Source: Bacteriovoracaceae bacterium (GTDB lineage Bacteria > Bdellovibrionota > Bacteriovoracia > Bacteriovoracales > Bacteriovoracaceae). Taken from it: a DNA stretch of 64,000 nt. Of this stretch, positions 56,701-64,000 are shown piece after piece; positions within the stretch are counted from its first letter, which is position 1, and every line of letters begins with the position of its first letter. Both the position numbers and the translations under genes were made by a program. The notes under the pieces are model-generated. The model was not told where the DNA came from and did not search any database. It saw only the letters and a list, made by a program, of their open reading frames with translations. The DNA lies in assembly GCA_013141065.1 (NCBI GenBank), contig JABFRR010000004.1:59590-123589 (forward strand). The letters run 5' to 3'.

Positions 56701-57816
56701 CTTCCGCTTGGATTATCGACAGTAGGATTAGATGTAGGCTCTAAAATCTATACCACTAATGCCTATATGCCACCGCTAAATGGAGCAAACCAAAATAATT
56801 TTTACAGAACATGTCAATCAACAATTGTGCCCATCAATGGAATAGATCATAGAAAAAGATTAATTAGAAGAAAAGAGCAAATTGCAACCTTTGCAATGAG
56901 TAATTTTATCACTTCAAATACAAATGCTAAGATTAATAGTGGTTCCTTAATGAGTGGAGCAATAGATAAAGATTGCTTCAGTGACAATAAAGCATCAACG
57001 ATGATTCCATTTTCTCCAACTGCCGCAGGTGCAGATGAACTCGATTTAACAAAATGGAATTATATTACAGCCTATAACACTAGCTATATGCAAGTAGTCG
57101 TCACTGGCTCTAGTGGAGATAAATCAACTGAAACCTGCTTTAGTAAATTTGGTTTACAAGACATAGCAGGTAATAAAAATGAAATTTTAGCAGATCGATT
57201 AAAGTGTAATGGTGACACGACAAAAGATTTATGTAGTTCTGGAATTAAAGACAAGGGTGCAATTACTGAGCCACCTACTCCAGATAGTTCATTGCTTGTG
57301 TCGCAAACGTATACACCGGAAATAGATCCAGCGAATAAGTATAATCTTAAAAGCGCAAATGGTCATTATTTAAATTTTACAGCTTCTTCAATTAGTGAGG
57401 GTAACGGAGTTAATCTATTAACGGCTTCTAGTATTAATAATTATGCAGTGGTAAGCACTCCAGCCAACTATAAATATTTTAATCCAATTCTTGGAGTCAT
57501 GCTTTCTTGCTCAGGATCTTCTTGTCTCATTGGCGGAGGTTACGATGACAATACATTGGTGACAACCAAATCATCTAGCACTGTAGCTCAGATTTTAAGT
57601 TTTAAATATATAGGAACTACATGGACTACTGATAATACGACTCCAACCGTTATTCCATTTATGCTCAATGGGTTTTCTACTGATAGTACAACCACTGGCA
57701 GACATTCAATGGGGATTAGGGGCTTTTTTAATGGTAATTCAGTTGGTTCAACAGTTGGTCGCTGTGCAACCCTCATAGAAGATTATAATGACCAAGGAAC
57801 TCAATACAATGATTAG
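53719..57816 (+). CDS. Giant FnIII-repeat lipoprotein with FGE-like C-terminal region (copy 1)
   Basis: 1365 residues. The signal peptide ends in the lipobox LLTGC (Cys20). About five fibronectin type III-like domains follow to about residue 610, each starting near a PxFxGI motif (LFDGAVALNN, LFAGIKTISI, PFNGIKSVIA). The C-terminal half has many Cys and the block MKGDLLVDRFRMGCNFSRGG. The end has SKFGLQDIAGNKNE, resembling the GLYDMSGNVWEW core of formylglycine-generating-enzyme/C-type-lectin folds. It is probably a surface protein for binding. It is paralogous to the next gene, 22 bases downstream. Confidence 0.8.
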   Translation: MFGKFNFFKNLLALVLLTGCVGTIQDVSKLQTDSSIAQKGKLSFLGIEKATATAHNRVRVSFSPASGGTGQFSYLVYANGNFALPVSSVSSSSVGLDSLGKINVDVKNLQLNTAYNFSVRVYDVGNDESDSNTVSFSVRTLSEMVPLFDGAVALNNLAGVDGLSKLVLSWNVATAAYVDTSGFGNSTHNISGYNIYAGEGEASLTLVGSLNDPAAKSFTIPNLLSGRTYYAMVRARNSAVPPVEDFNSTIFSKKTLIAQPILFAGIKTISIPKTVEGFSSINLTWDAGIGTFDRYKILVFESNPGVVNPVTASPSQTIVINDLTVTSQTITVPTPNSTYYIAVVACAGDACLEFGGASVVKSIKTTPPVAPFNGIKSVIALGLNSVQLNFDKPDTTQGVYSKIKLFKSNNLGNYNELIDEITTEANATGLLISTNTETSITVQNMVTNTEYCFVAMDYDTFYLSTEYPNGRTNLLRVKACITLQYISPGFLGINSSCTAPNSSGFTVSWLKPIPLGIFDSYEMYVKEGNSGFNFADAIAGNPGYQKLPPLNKDLTSYTFNSVSAIQMAADTYYQVGVKTYYNDSGTFRRDTNNSFTINCKTSAASVDHKGWYEILALGPKVNGLKAAKTSGVVTQDEVIAERIKPRGTPVNGFNELRDFEYAEEWPMGSLGLDSSKQGIVKLMWNDFELSNGLGKLFDYAAARPTAVVEYKVYRKAHASKYDTAYKIKAKVSDTDWGAPINVDVISPQMTTLPTGESLYFATFTDYTLVHPYVADPTKINEGAIFYYKVEAFINGNKVGFLGTYADSIVRVVLPPANMTFAHRWMLNQQMCGELNKKISNGEVDRENDYKCLYNGLASTFDSLSNSYYYDMKGDLLVDRFRMGCNFSRGGTAKSCSNVNYTVPASKVFFEGATNDPAKDRIVGDCVGYGGSTGTSPNAKILAIPGAVFIDRSSQSCYINTTSAGLLDGNGKGTTWQRLAEIDPSNDTLKTASKILPLGLSTVGLDVGSKIYTTNAYMPPLNGANQNNFYRTCQSTIVPINGIDHRKRLIRRKEQIATFAMSNFITSNTNAKINSGSLMSGAIDKDCFSDNKASTMIPFSPTAAGADELDLTKWNYITAYNTSYMQVVVTGSSGDKSTETCFSKFGLQDIAGNKNEILADRLKCNGDTTKDLCSSGIKDKGAITEPPTPDSSLLVSQTYTPEIDPANKYNLKSANGHYLNFTASSISEGNGVNLLTASSINNYAVVSTPANYKYFNPILGVMLSCSGSSCLIGGGYDDNTLVTTKSSSTVAQILSFKYIGTTWTTDNTTPTVIPFMLNGFSTDSTTTGRHSMGIRGFFNGNSVGSTVGRCATLIEDYNDQGTQYND

Positions 57817-57838
57817 AAGAAATATTGAGGGTTTTAGA

Positions 57839-60800
57839 ATGAAAGCAAATTTTGCAATCTTGCTTGTTATATTATTTATTACATCGTGTGTAGGCACTAT
57901 TCAAGATAGTAGTAAGTTAGTTTCTGAAGCAAGCATTGTTAAGCCAGTAGTTTTATCCTTTGCAGGAATTTCAAAGGCAGTTGCAACATCTCATAATAGA
58001 ATTCAACTTTATTTTAAACCTGCTTCAGGCGGATCTAATAATTATTCTTACTTAGTTTATCAAGATGGTAATTTATCAAATCCAGTTTCATCAGTATCTC
58101 AGACTGAGTTAATTTTAGATCAAAATGGAGAATATTCACTTCCTGTTTCAAGCAATTTAATCATAGGTACAACATATACTTTTTTGGTGAGATCCTTTGA
58201 TTCAAAATATAACACTCAAGACACTAACAATGTTCAAGTAACCATTAAAACACTCGATTATAAAACACCTCTATTTGATGGAATTCAATCTGTTGAAAAT
58301 TTATCTGGAAAATTAGGTGAAACTAGCCTACTAATTAAATGGAACAAGGCTGAGTCTGCTAGTGCGAGCGGGGGGATTTTTGGTGGTAACTCAGATTCAA
58401 TTTCGGGATATAATATTTATCTAGGCACTAGCGAGGAAACCCTCACCTTTCAAACATCTGTTAATGACCCGAATGCAACTTCATTTAATTTAACAGGATT
58501 GGATGTTGGAAAACTTTATTATTTACGCATAAGAGCTAAAAACTCATTGAGTGTACCTATTGAAGATTTAAATTCAAAATTTATAGCTAAAAAAACATTA
58601 ACCTCACTACCTATATTATTCGGGGGAATTTCTACCATTTCAATTCCTTCAACCTCGGCAGGTTTTTCGACTATTAACTTAACATGGAGTCCGGGGACAG
58701 GTAACTATGATCGTTATAAGGTTTTTGCAAGTAAAGATCCTGTTTCAAGTTTTAATACTAGTGCGGTTGATAAATTAATCACAACGATTACAGATTTATC
58801 TCAAAATCAAGTATCAATAAATGTTCCAGATGCTCATACTGTTTGGTATTTAGCAGTTGTCGCTTGCTCAGACTCTGGCTGTACCAACTCTCAAGGGCAA
58901 AATATTATTAAATATATTAAAACCTCCCCACCTGTGGCCAGTTTTAATGGAATAAAAGCCCTTACCCAACCATTAGGTGGAGAAGGTCTATCAGCTCTTG
59001 ATATTGTTTGGGATCTACCGGATGGAAATTCTGGAGTTTATGATGAAATTAGAATTTATAAATCTGATATAAATGGAAATTTTGATCCATTTTTAAATAG
59101 GATCGACAATATTACTTACGATGTTGGTAATCCAAGTACTATTGGTGTGAGCTTAAGATCGAGTACATTTTTAAGAGTTAATGGTCTTCCGACCGGAACT
59201 CAATCATGCTTTGTAGCTTTAGCCTATTCAACATCTCCAATAGATCCAGCTAATCCTGATGGACGAACAGGTTTAACGAGAGTTGTAAAATGTGCAACGC
59301 CACAATATAATATTCCTGGTTTTTCTGGTGTAAAATTAGGATGTACTAATCAAACGGCAAAAACGTTTAAAGTTTCATGGAATATTCCTAGTCCACGTGG
59401 AACTTATGAAGATTTTGAAATTTATTACAAAGAAGGATCTTCAGGATTTGATATATCGGCAGCCTTGGCAGGCGCTATAGGATACACTAAAAAAGTCGTA
59501 ACCTCGGATCAACTTAATTATACATTGACGAATCTTTTAATGAATACGACTTATCAAATATTGGTAAAATCTCATTTTTATAATTCAGTCAACAATACTC
59601 ATTACCGTGATAATAATTCTATCGTTACCACTTGCCTAACGAGCTCTCCTTTAGTTGCACAAGGGCCTTGGCATGAACTATTTGCGATTGGTCCTAAGTT
59701 TAATGGACTTAATGGCATGCCAATTCCAGAAAAGCTGACTCCAATTTCAGGAGCTATAGATGGAAAAACTGATTTATCTATTAACAAAGATCAGTGGAAA
59801 CATCAATATCCTATTGAAAGCCAAGGTACAGATTTAGGTGTGAGTGAAAGTACTGATGGTATCATTCGTATCAGCTGGGAAGATATGATTTTGTCTGATG
59901 ACCTTGGAAAACTCAGAGACTATAACTCTGTACCAAACACAGGCTATAAAGTTTATAGAGTTCTTCATAATCCAGTTTTTGGCTCTACAGGGCCAACATT
60001 AACTGATAACGCTTGGGTTTTAGCACATACCGGATTTATTCAAGCACCTTCAGTTGATATGAACTTGTTTAATAGATTTTCTACAGCACCTGTTAACAAA
60101 GCTTTTGCTCAGTTTGTAGACTATTCTCTAATTCATCCTTATAACATAGATATTGCCAGAGCAAATGAAGCGACTGTTTACTGGTACAAAATCGAACCTT
60201 GGTACAACGGAAAAAAATTATCATACTCGACAATATCTTCAGATGCTGTCGTAAGGATGATTCTTCCACCAAAAAATACTTCATTTATTCATCGTTGGAT
60301 GAGCAACAAGCAAATATGCGACGATATGGGTTTGCCTTACTACCGCAGTAATCAATATAAGTGTGAATATACCGGTCTTGGAGCTGTTTATGATTCTGTT
60401 GAAGGAAAATATTATTATGATATGAAAGGAGATATGCTCGTTGATCGTTTTGAAATGGGCTGTAATTTTTCTCGAGGTGGATCAACTTACCAATGTACTA
60501 ACACTGGTGGACTAGTAGGATTTGAAGGTGACCTAGATGATGCTTCTACCGGGAGAAAAATCGGAGACTGTGTAATTAAAAGTGCGAGCAATAATCCGAC
60601 TGGTAAAATAACTGCAAAGCAAGGATCTGTTTTATATAGCCGAAGTACACAAGCGTGTTATGTTAATACTTCTAATGGAGTAGGTACCACATGGAAAGCT
60701 TTGCAAGAAATCGATGGAAATGTGTATGATGCCAGAGCTTACTATGAAGCAGGTGTTGCCAATTCTCTAGTTATTAATAAAGGCTTAACTAAAATCCCTC

Positions 60801-62176
60801 CAACATATTCAACAACGACAAGTTCTGATCTACCAATGACCGTTAGTAATAATTATTATTCTGGCTATTCACAAGGTGTTGGTTATGGAGCTAAAATTTA
60901 TTCAAACGACGCTAAATTACCTGCACTTATTAAATGGACCGATCCCATATCTCTTCATTATACTTGTCAGTCACATACAGTTTCACTCAATAGTGTTTCT
61001 TATCCAAAAAAACTGAGTCGCAGAAAAGAATTTATTGCCTATGCTGCTGAATCACCACTTCTGAATCAAACCGATCGACAAAACCTAGAGCGAGGATCTG
61101 CACAATACACGAACGATAACCCACTTGCTCCCGTAAAGAATTATCTGACAATGTCAATTTTAGAACACAACGATCGTGACTGTAACTCTACATACAATTT
61201 TTATGGTTTTTACAATACTGCTGATGGAAAAATTTATAACGATACTTCGTTTACTTTATTTTCTGGAAATTACAATTATGTCACTAAGGTCAAAACAGGA
61301 AATTTGGCTTTAGGCCACATTAATACTGGAACTTTTTTGGATTATAATGATCCTCGATGGGTCACTGGTGGAAGTGCGGGTGAGTATTCTATGGTTTCTA
61401 CGGGATCTTCCGGGCCTTTATCAACCGAAGCTTGTACCTCTCGATTTGGTGTCCAAGATCACATTGGGAATGCCTCAGAATGGAATTCGGATTTATTTTA
61501 TTGCAATCCTCTTTATGGTTGCTCAATGGCCTTTAAAGATGCAGCTAAGACCACTACTTATACACCACCGATTGATCCTACTAATAAGGAAAATTATAAA
61601 AATGCTAACGGTGAATACTATTCAGTAACAGATTCTAGTAGTGGAAGCCCTGGTACAACTTCAATGGGGACAAAGTTATTACCGAGATTGATTTATTCCT
61701 CTCCTAGTCGTAACACTACTACAGATTTTATCTGCTGGCTTTATACAGGAAATGCTATAGCTATGACAGGAGTTGATTGTGCCGCAACTAATGTTAATTA
61801 CAGTGGGGCCACTCAATACTCTTCTGCCAAATATTTTAATGTGGCTTTGGGACTACCTCTTGATTGTGAAGGAGGTACTTGTACATATGATGGTGGCAAT
61901 GACACTAATACTTTAGTCAGTGCTCGAAGCTTACCTCCATCTGCAACAACTCTTATCACACGTTATCAAGCAGGTTCAACCGAGATGACACAAATTGCAG
62001 GTGGAGGGGTCTCTGGAAATAAAGCGAACTTTCCATCGATTCTTGGAATTGTTAGTGGGGGTGATCCTCGAACAGGGGGTACAGCTAGTCGATATAATAT
62101 TTTATTCAACGGACATGATGGTTATATGCATCTTTCAACTGGTCGTTGCAGTGTACTCTTGCCGGAAAATTATTAA
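57839..62176 (+). CDS. Giant FnIII-repeat lipoprotein with FGE-like C-terminal region (copy 2)
   Basis: 1445 residues from ATG 57839, set by GAGGG 7 bases upstream; earlier ATGs overlap copy 1. Lipobox FITSC (Cys17), then CVGTIQDSSKL as in copy 1 (CVGTIQDVSKL). The FnIII-like units and the block MKGDMLVDRFEMGCNFSRGG align throughout with copy 1. The FGE-like core is better preserved here: CTSRFGVQDHIGNASEWNSD. It is about 80 residues longer than copy 1, mainly near the C-terminus. The copies look like an old tandem duplication that has diverged. Confidence 0.82.
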   Translation: MKANFAILLVILFITSCVGTIQDSSKLVSEASIVKPVVLSFAGISKAVATSHNRIQLYFKPASGGSNNYSYLVYQDGNLSNPVSSVSQTELILDQNGEYSLPVSSNLIIGTTYTFLVRSFDSKYNTQDTNNVQVTIKTLDYKTPLFDGIQSVENLSGKLGETSLLIKWNKAESASASGGIFGGNSDSISGYNIYLGTSEETLTFQTSVNDPNATSFNLTGLDVGKLYYLRIRAKNSLSVPIEDLNSKFIAKKTLTSLPILFGGISTISIPSTSAGFSTINLTWSPGTGNYDRYKVFASKDPVSSFNTSAVDKLITTITDLSQNQVSINVPDAHTVWYLAVVACSDSGCTNSQGQNIIKYIKTSPPVASFNGIKALTQPLGGEGLSALDIVWDLPDGNSGVYDEIRIYKSDINGNFDPFLNRIDNITYDVGNPSTIGVSLRSSTFLRVNGLPTGTQSCFVALAYSTSPIDPANPDGRTGLTRVVKCATPQYNIPGFSGVKLGCTNQTAKTFKVSWNIPSPRGTYEDFEIYYKEGSSGFDISAALAGAIGYTKKVVTSDQLNYTLTNLLMNTTYQILVKSHFYNSVNNTHYRDNNSIVTTCLTSSPLVAQGPWHELFAIGPKFNGLNGMPIPEKLTPISGAIDGKTDLSINKDQWKHQYPIESQGTDLGVSESTDGIIRISWEDMILSDDLGKLRDYNSVPNTGYKVYRVLHNPVFGSTGPTLTDNAWVLAHTGFIQAPSVDMNLFNRFSTAPVNKAFAQFVDYSLIHPYNIDIARANEATVYWYKIEPWYNGKKLSYSTISSDAVVRMILPPKNTSFIHRWMSNKQICDDMGLPYYRSNQYKCEYTGLGAVYDSVEGKYYYDMKGDMLVDRFEMGCNFSRGGSTYQCTNTGGLVGFEGDLDDASTGRKIGDCVIKSASNNPTGKITAKQGSVLYSRSTQACYVNTSNGVGTTWKALQEIDGNVYDARAYYEAGVANSLVINKGLTKIPPTYSTTTSSDLPMTVSNNYYSGYSQGVGYGAKIYSNDAKLPALIKWTDPISLHYTCQSHTVSLNSVSYPKKLSRRKEFIAYAAESPLLNQTDRQNLERGSAQYTNDNPLAPVKNYLTMSILEHNDRDCNSTYNFYGFYNTADGKIYNDTSFTLFSGNYNYVTKVKTGNLALGHINTGTFLDYNDPRWVTGGSAGEYSMVSTGSSGPLSTEACTSRFGVQDHIGNASEWNSDLFYCNPLYGCSMAFKDAAKTTTYTPPIDPTNKENYKNANGEYYSVTDSSSGSPGTTSMGTKLLPRLIYSSPSRNTTTDFICWLYTGNAIAMTGVDCAATNVNYSGATQYSSAKYFNVALGLPLDCEGGTCTYDGGNDTNTLVSARSLPPSATTLITRYQAGSTEMTQIAGGGVSGNKANFPSILGIVSGGDPRTGGTASRYNILFNGHDGYMHLSTGRCSVLLPENY

Positions 62177-62190
62177 GGTTTTAAAAATAT

Positions 62191-64000
62191 ATGTTTAAAA
62201 GTTTGGCATTAACATTATTAACCCTAGTTTTCACTTTGACTTCTTGTAAGCCAACCTTGCAAGTTGCTCAAATTGAAGCTGGTGTTGAAGCTGAGCTTAA
62301 TTCTAAAGATGGTTTTGTACTAAATTTCGGAGAAAAAATTATTAGTGGAAGCTATATCGGTGTAGCAACACTTAGTAATTTAGGAAAATTTGCCATCACG
62401 GGACTAGCAGCGACACCTCTAGATTCGAAAAGTAGCTTAACTTATTTAGGTGGAACATTTCCAGGAACAAATGGAACTTGTTCAAGCACCATCGCTTCAG
62501 GCTCTCAATGTACAATTGAATTTGAGTTTAAGCCAGAGTCAGAAGGAAACTACAATTATAATATTGCTTTAGATTTTAACACGGGAGTGACTTCAAGACA
62601 AAAAATTTTGAAAGTTATCGCCTATGCTGGATCTGCTGCTTTTTTAAAATTTTCTGATGATTCAGATTTTGATTTTGGTATCCATGAAGTGAATGAGAAA
62701 ATTGAAAAAACCTTTACCATAAAAAATAACGGTGGCTTAACGGCGAAAAATTTACAAAATTTTATCATAGAGGCTCCTTTTAGTTATAAAGGTGGATCAT
62801 ACCCTGGACTGGGAGGAACTTGCGGTCTTAATATTATTGCCTATGCATCTTGCACTATCGTCGTTGAAATGAATGCAACGGTTAATGAGACCGCGCTTAA
62901 GGTCATTGGAATTGATTATTTTAACGGAAACGGCAATATCACGATGTCTGGCTCTTTTCAAGCATTGATAGTTTCGATTGAAGCGGATGTTGTTGTGCTT
63001 GCTTCAGGAGCTCAGGATTTTGGATCAGCAGCTTTTCTCAAAGGCTTAGCTAAAAAATTTAAAATTATGAATAAGGGGTATAAAGATGCCACGAGTTTAG
63101 TATTTTCTGGTTCTGCCAATTTTGTCATTGGTACAAATACTTGTAATGGAGTAATTGAAAAATCCAAATTTTGTGAATTTAATGTTCTTTTTTCACCCAC
63201 AATATCGGGAGATATCCTAGAAGATTTTATTATTAGCTACGACTCCGGAAAACAAGTTAATACAATATCATTGTCCGTTAAAGGGAAGGGGATTGCTCCG
63301 GCAAAATTGACTTTTGATTTATTGAATGTAAATGATTTTGGAAATCAAGGTATCAATTCTGAAAAAATATTATCATTTTTAGTAAAAAATACTGGAGATT
63401 TCACAGCAAGTTCAGTTGTCTTAACTTCCAGTTCGACTGATTTTTTAGTTGATTCTTCAACTTGTTTATCTATTATGCTGAAAGGTTCTAGTTGCATATT
63501 AAAAATTAAATTTAACCCCACTAGCGCAGGAGTAAAATCCGGCAACTTGGTTTTTACTTATAATAATGGTTCAGGAAGTACAACTTCAACTCAAGCCTTA
63601 ACTGGATCAGCTTCGGCCCTTGCTTATTTAAAATATACCGATGCTCATCCCCTTACTGGTTATGATTTTGGTGTAACTCCTGTTAATAAAGCCAAAAGCG
63701 CTAGAATGCTTGTGAAAAATACAGGATTAGCTGACGCTACAAATGTTTATGGTGACAAATTGTATCTTACTGATTTTTACTACAGTGGTGATTTCAATTT
63801 ATCGACCCGAGGTAAAGTTATCTCTGATTATCCTCTTTGTTTTGGAGGAGTACATCCAGGACGAGTGTGTAGAGGGTTTAATGATGTAAGTTCTCAAATG
63901 GAGTTGTATTATAATGATAATTCTTCTACTGAAAATTTTAATTCCTTGCAGGTTTATTCAGTTTGTACACCTAATATAAATACACTTTGCCAATTATCGA
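62191..64000 (+). CDS. Choice-of-anchor (ASH-type) repeat lipoprotein, 3' end outside window
   Basis: At least 603 codons, open to the right edge. Signal peptide with lipobox TLTSC (Cys19). Five or more repeats of about 105 residues follow, each with a DFG or FGS strand (DFDFGIHEVNEKIEKTFTIK, DFGSAAFLKGLAKKFKIMNK), a K-N-x-G turn, and a paired-Cys segment (CSSTIASGSQCTIEFEFKP, CLSIMLKGSSCILKIKFNP). This is the immunoglobulin-like choice-of-anchor D/ASPM-SPD2-Hydin pattern common in surface proteins of myxobacteria and predators. It begins 14 bases after copy 2, so it is the third operon gene. Confidence 0.85.
   Translation, partial: MFKSLALTLLTLVFTLTSCKPTLQVAQIEAGVEAELNSKDGFVLNFGEKIISGSYIGVATLSNLGKFAITGLAATPLDSKSSLTYLGGTFPGTNGTCSSTIASGSQCTIEFEFKPESEGNYNYNIALDFNTGVTSRQKILKVIAYAGSAAFLKFSDDSDFDFGIHEVNEKIEKTFTIKNNGGLTAKNLQNFIIEAPFSYKGGSYPGLGGTCGLNIIAYASCTIVVEMNATVNETALKVIGIDYFNGNGNITMSGSFQALIVSIEADVVVLASGAQDFGSAAFLKGLAKKFKIMNKGYKDATSLVFSGSANFVIGTNTCNGVIEKSKFCEFNVLFSPTISGDILEDFIISYDSGKQVNTISLSVKGKGIAPAKLTFDLLNVNDFGNQGINSEKILSFLVKNTGDFTASSVVLTSSSTDFLVDSSTCLSIMLKGSSCILKIKFNPTSAGVKSGNLVFTYNNGSGSTTSTQALTGSASALAYLKYTDAHPLTGYDFGVTPVNKAKSARMLVKNTGLADATNVYGDKLYLTDFYYSGDFNLSTRGKVISDYPLCFGGVHPGRVCRGFNDVSSQMELYYNDNSSTENFNSLQVYSVCTPNINTLCQLS

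Noticed and set aside
1..64000. tRNA, rRNA and CRISPR arrays
   Set aside because: No cloverleaf-like, rRNA-like or regularly spaced repeat pattern was seen on either strand by eye.

Overview
The window is about 64 kb of AT-rich bacterial DNA. It looks like a chromosome segment from a Bdellovibrionota-type predator, most like a Bacteriovorax/Peredibacter relative. That placement is inferred from gene content: many secreted proteins without known domains, large FnIII and choice-of-anchor lipoproteins, an exported fibre with an S74 chaperone, an M28 aminopeptidase, an M3 oligopeptidase, and MotAB next to unusual envelope proteins. No rRNA or tRNA gene, CRISPR array or clear phage was seen.

Layout. 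1-6000 is insertion-sequence rich: a decayed IS4/Tn5-type transposase, an IS1182-like element sitting inside the signal-peptide codons of a pectinacetylesterase/Notum-like gene, and a further DDE transposase. 6239-15975 is mostly housekeeping: a lipoprotein, an acyl-CoA dehydrogenase, a possible PD-(D/E)XK protein, a pseudopilin, an RlmL-type methyltransferase with an APH-fold kinase, and divergently ahcY-rpiB-membrane protein, facing a DPM1-like glycosyltransferase. 15985-23380 holds secreted proteins, one of them split by an IS5-family element that itself carries an IS3-like element. 23684-28444 has a damaged S74 fibre gene, a DtxR regulator and a secreted protein. 28473-39619 has two metallopeptidases, an exported protein with a RelE-like C-terminus and its overlapping partner, nitronate monooxygenase, a SUV3-like helicase, and a DUF455/ATP-grasp/class II aldolase group.

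39713-51061 is the most interesting block. It holds a TonB-shaped protein, an HD-GYP phosphodiesterase, a degenerate receiver/SpoIIE-like protein, motB-motA, two outer-membrane barrel candidates, a PEGA/TPR protein, a membrane protein that reads as a FliF-like/FliG-like fusion, and two further envelope or cytoplasmic proteins. No rod, hook, filament or export gene is present. The set looks like a stator plus rotor-like membrane ring with outer-membrane parts, possibly a non-flagellar motor; this is inference.

51802-53366 is an IS3-family element with a frameshifted OrfB. 53719-64000 is a probable operon of three large surface lipoproteins: two tandem FnIII paralogues with a formylglycine-generating-enzyme-like C-terminal region, and a choice-of-anchor (ASH-type) lipoprotein that runs off the right edge.

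The recurring theme is exported or surface proteins interrupted by decaying insertion sequences. Translation starts with GTG or TTG are common and several were fixed here by a Shine-Dalgarno sequence.
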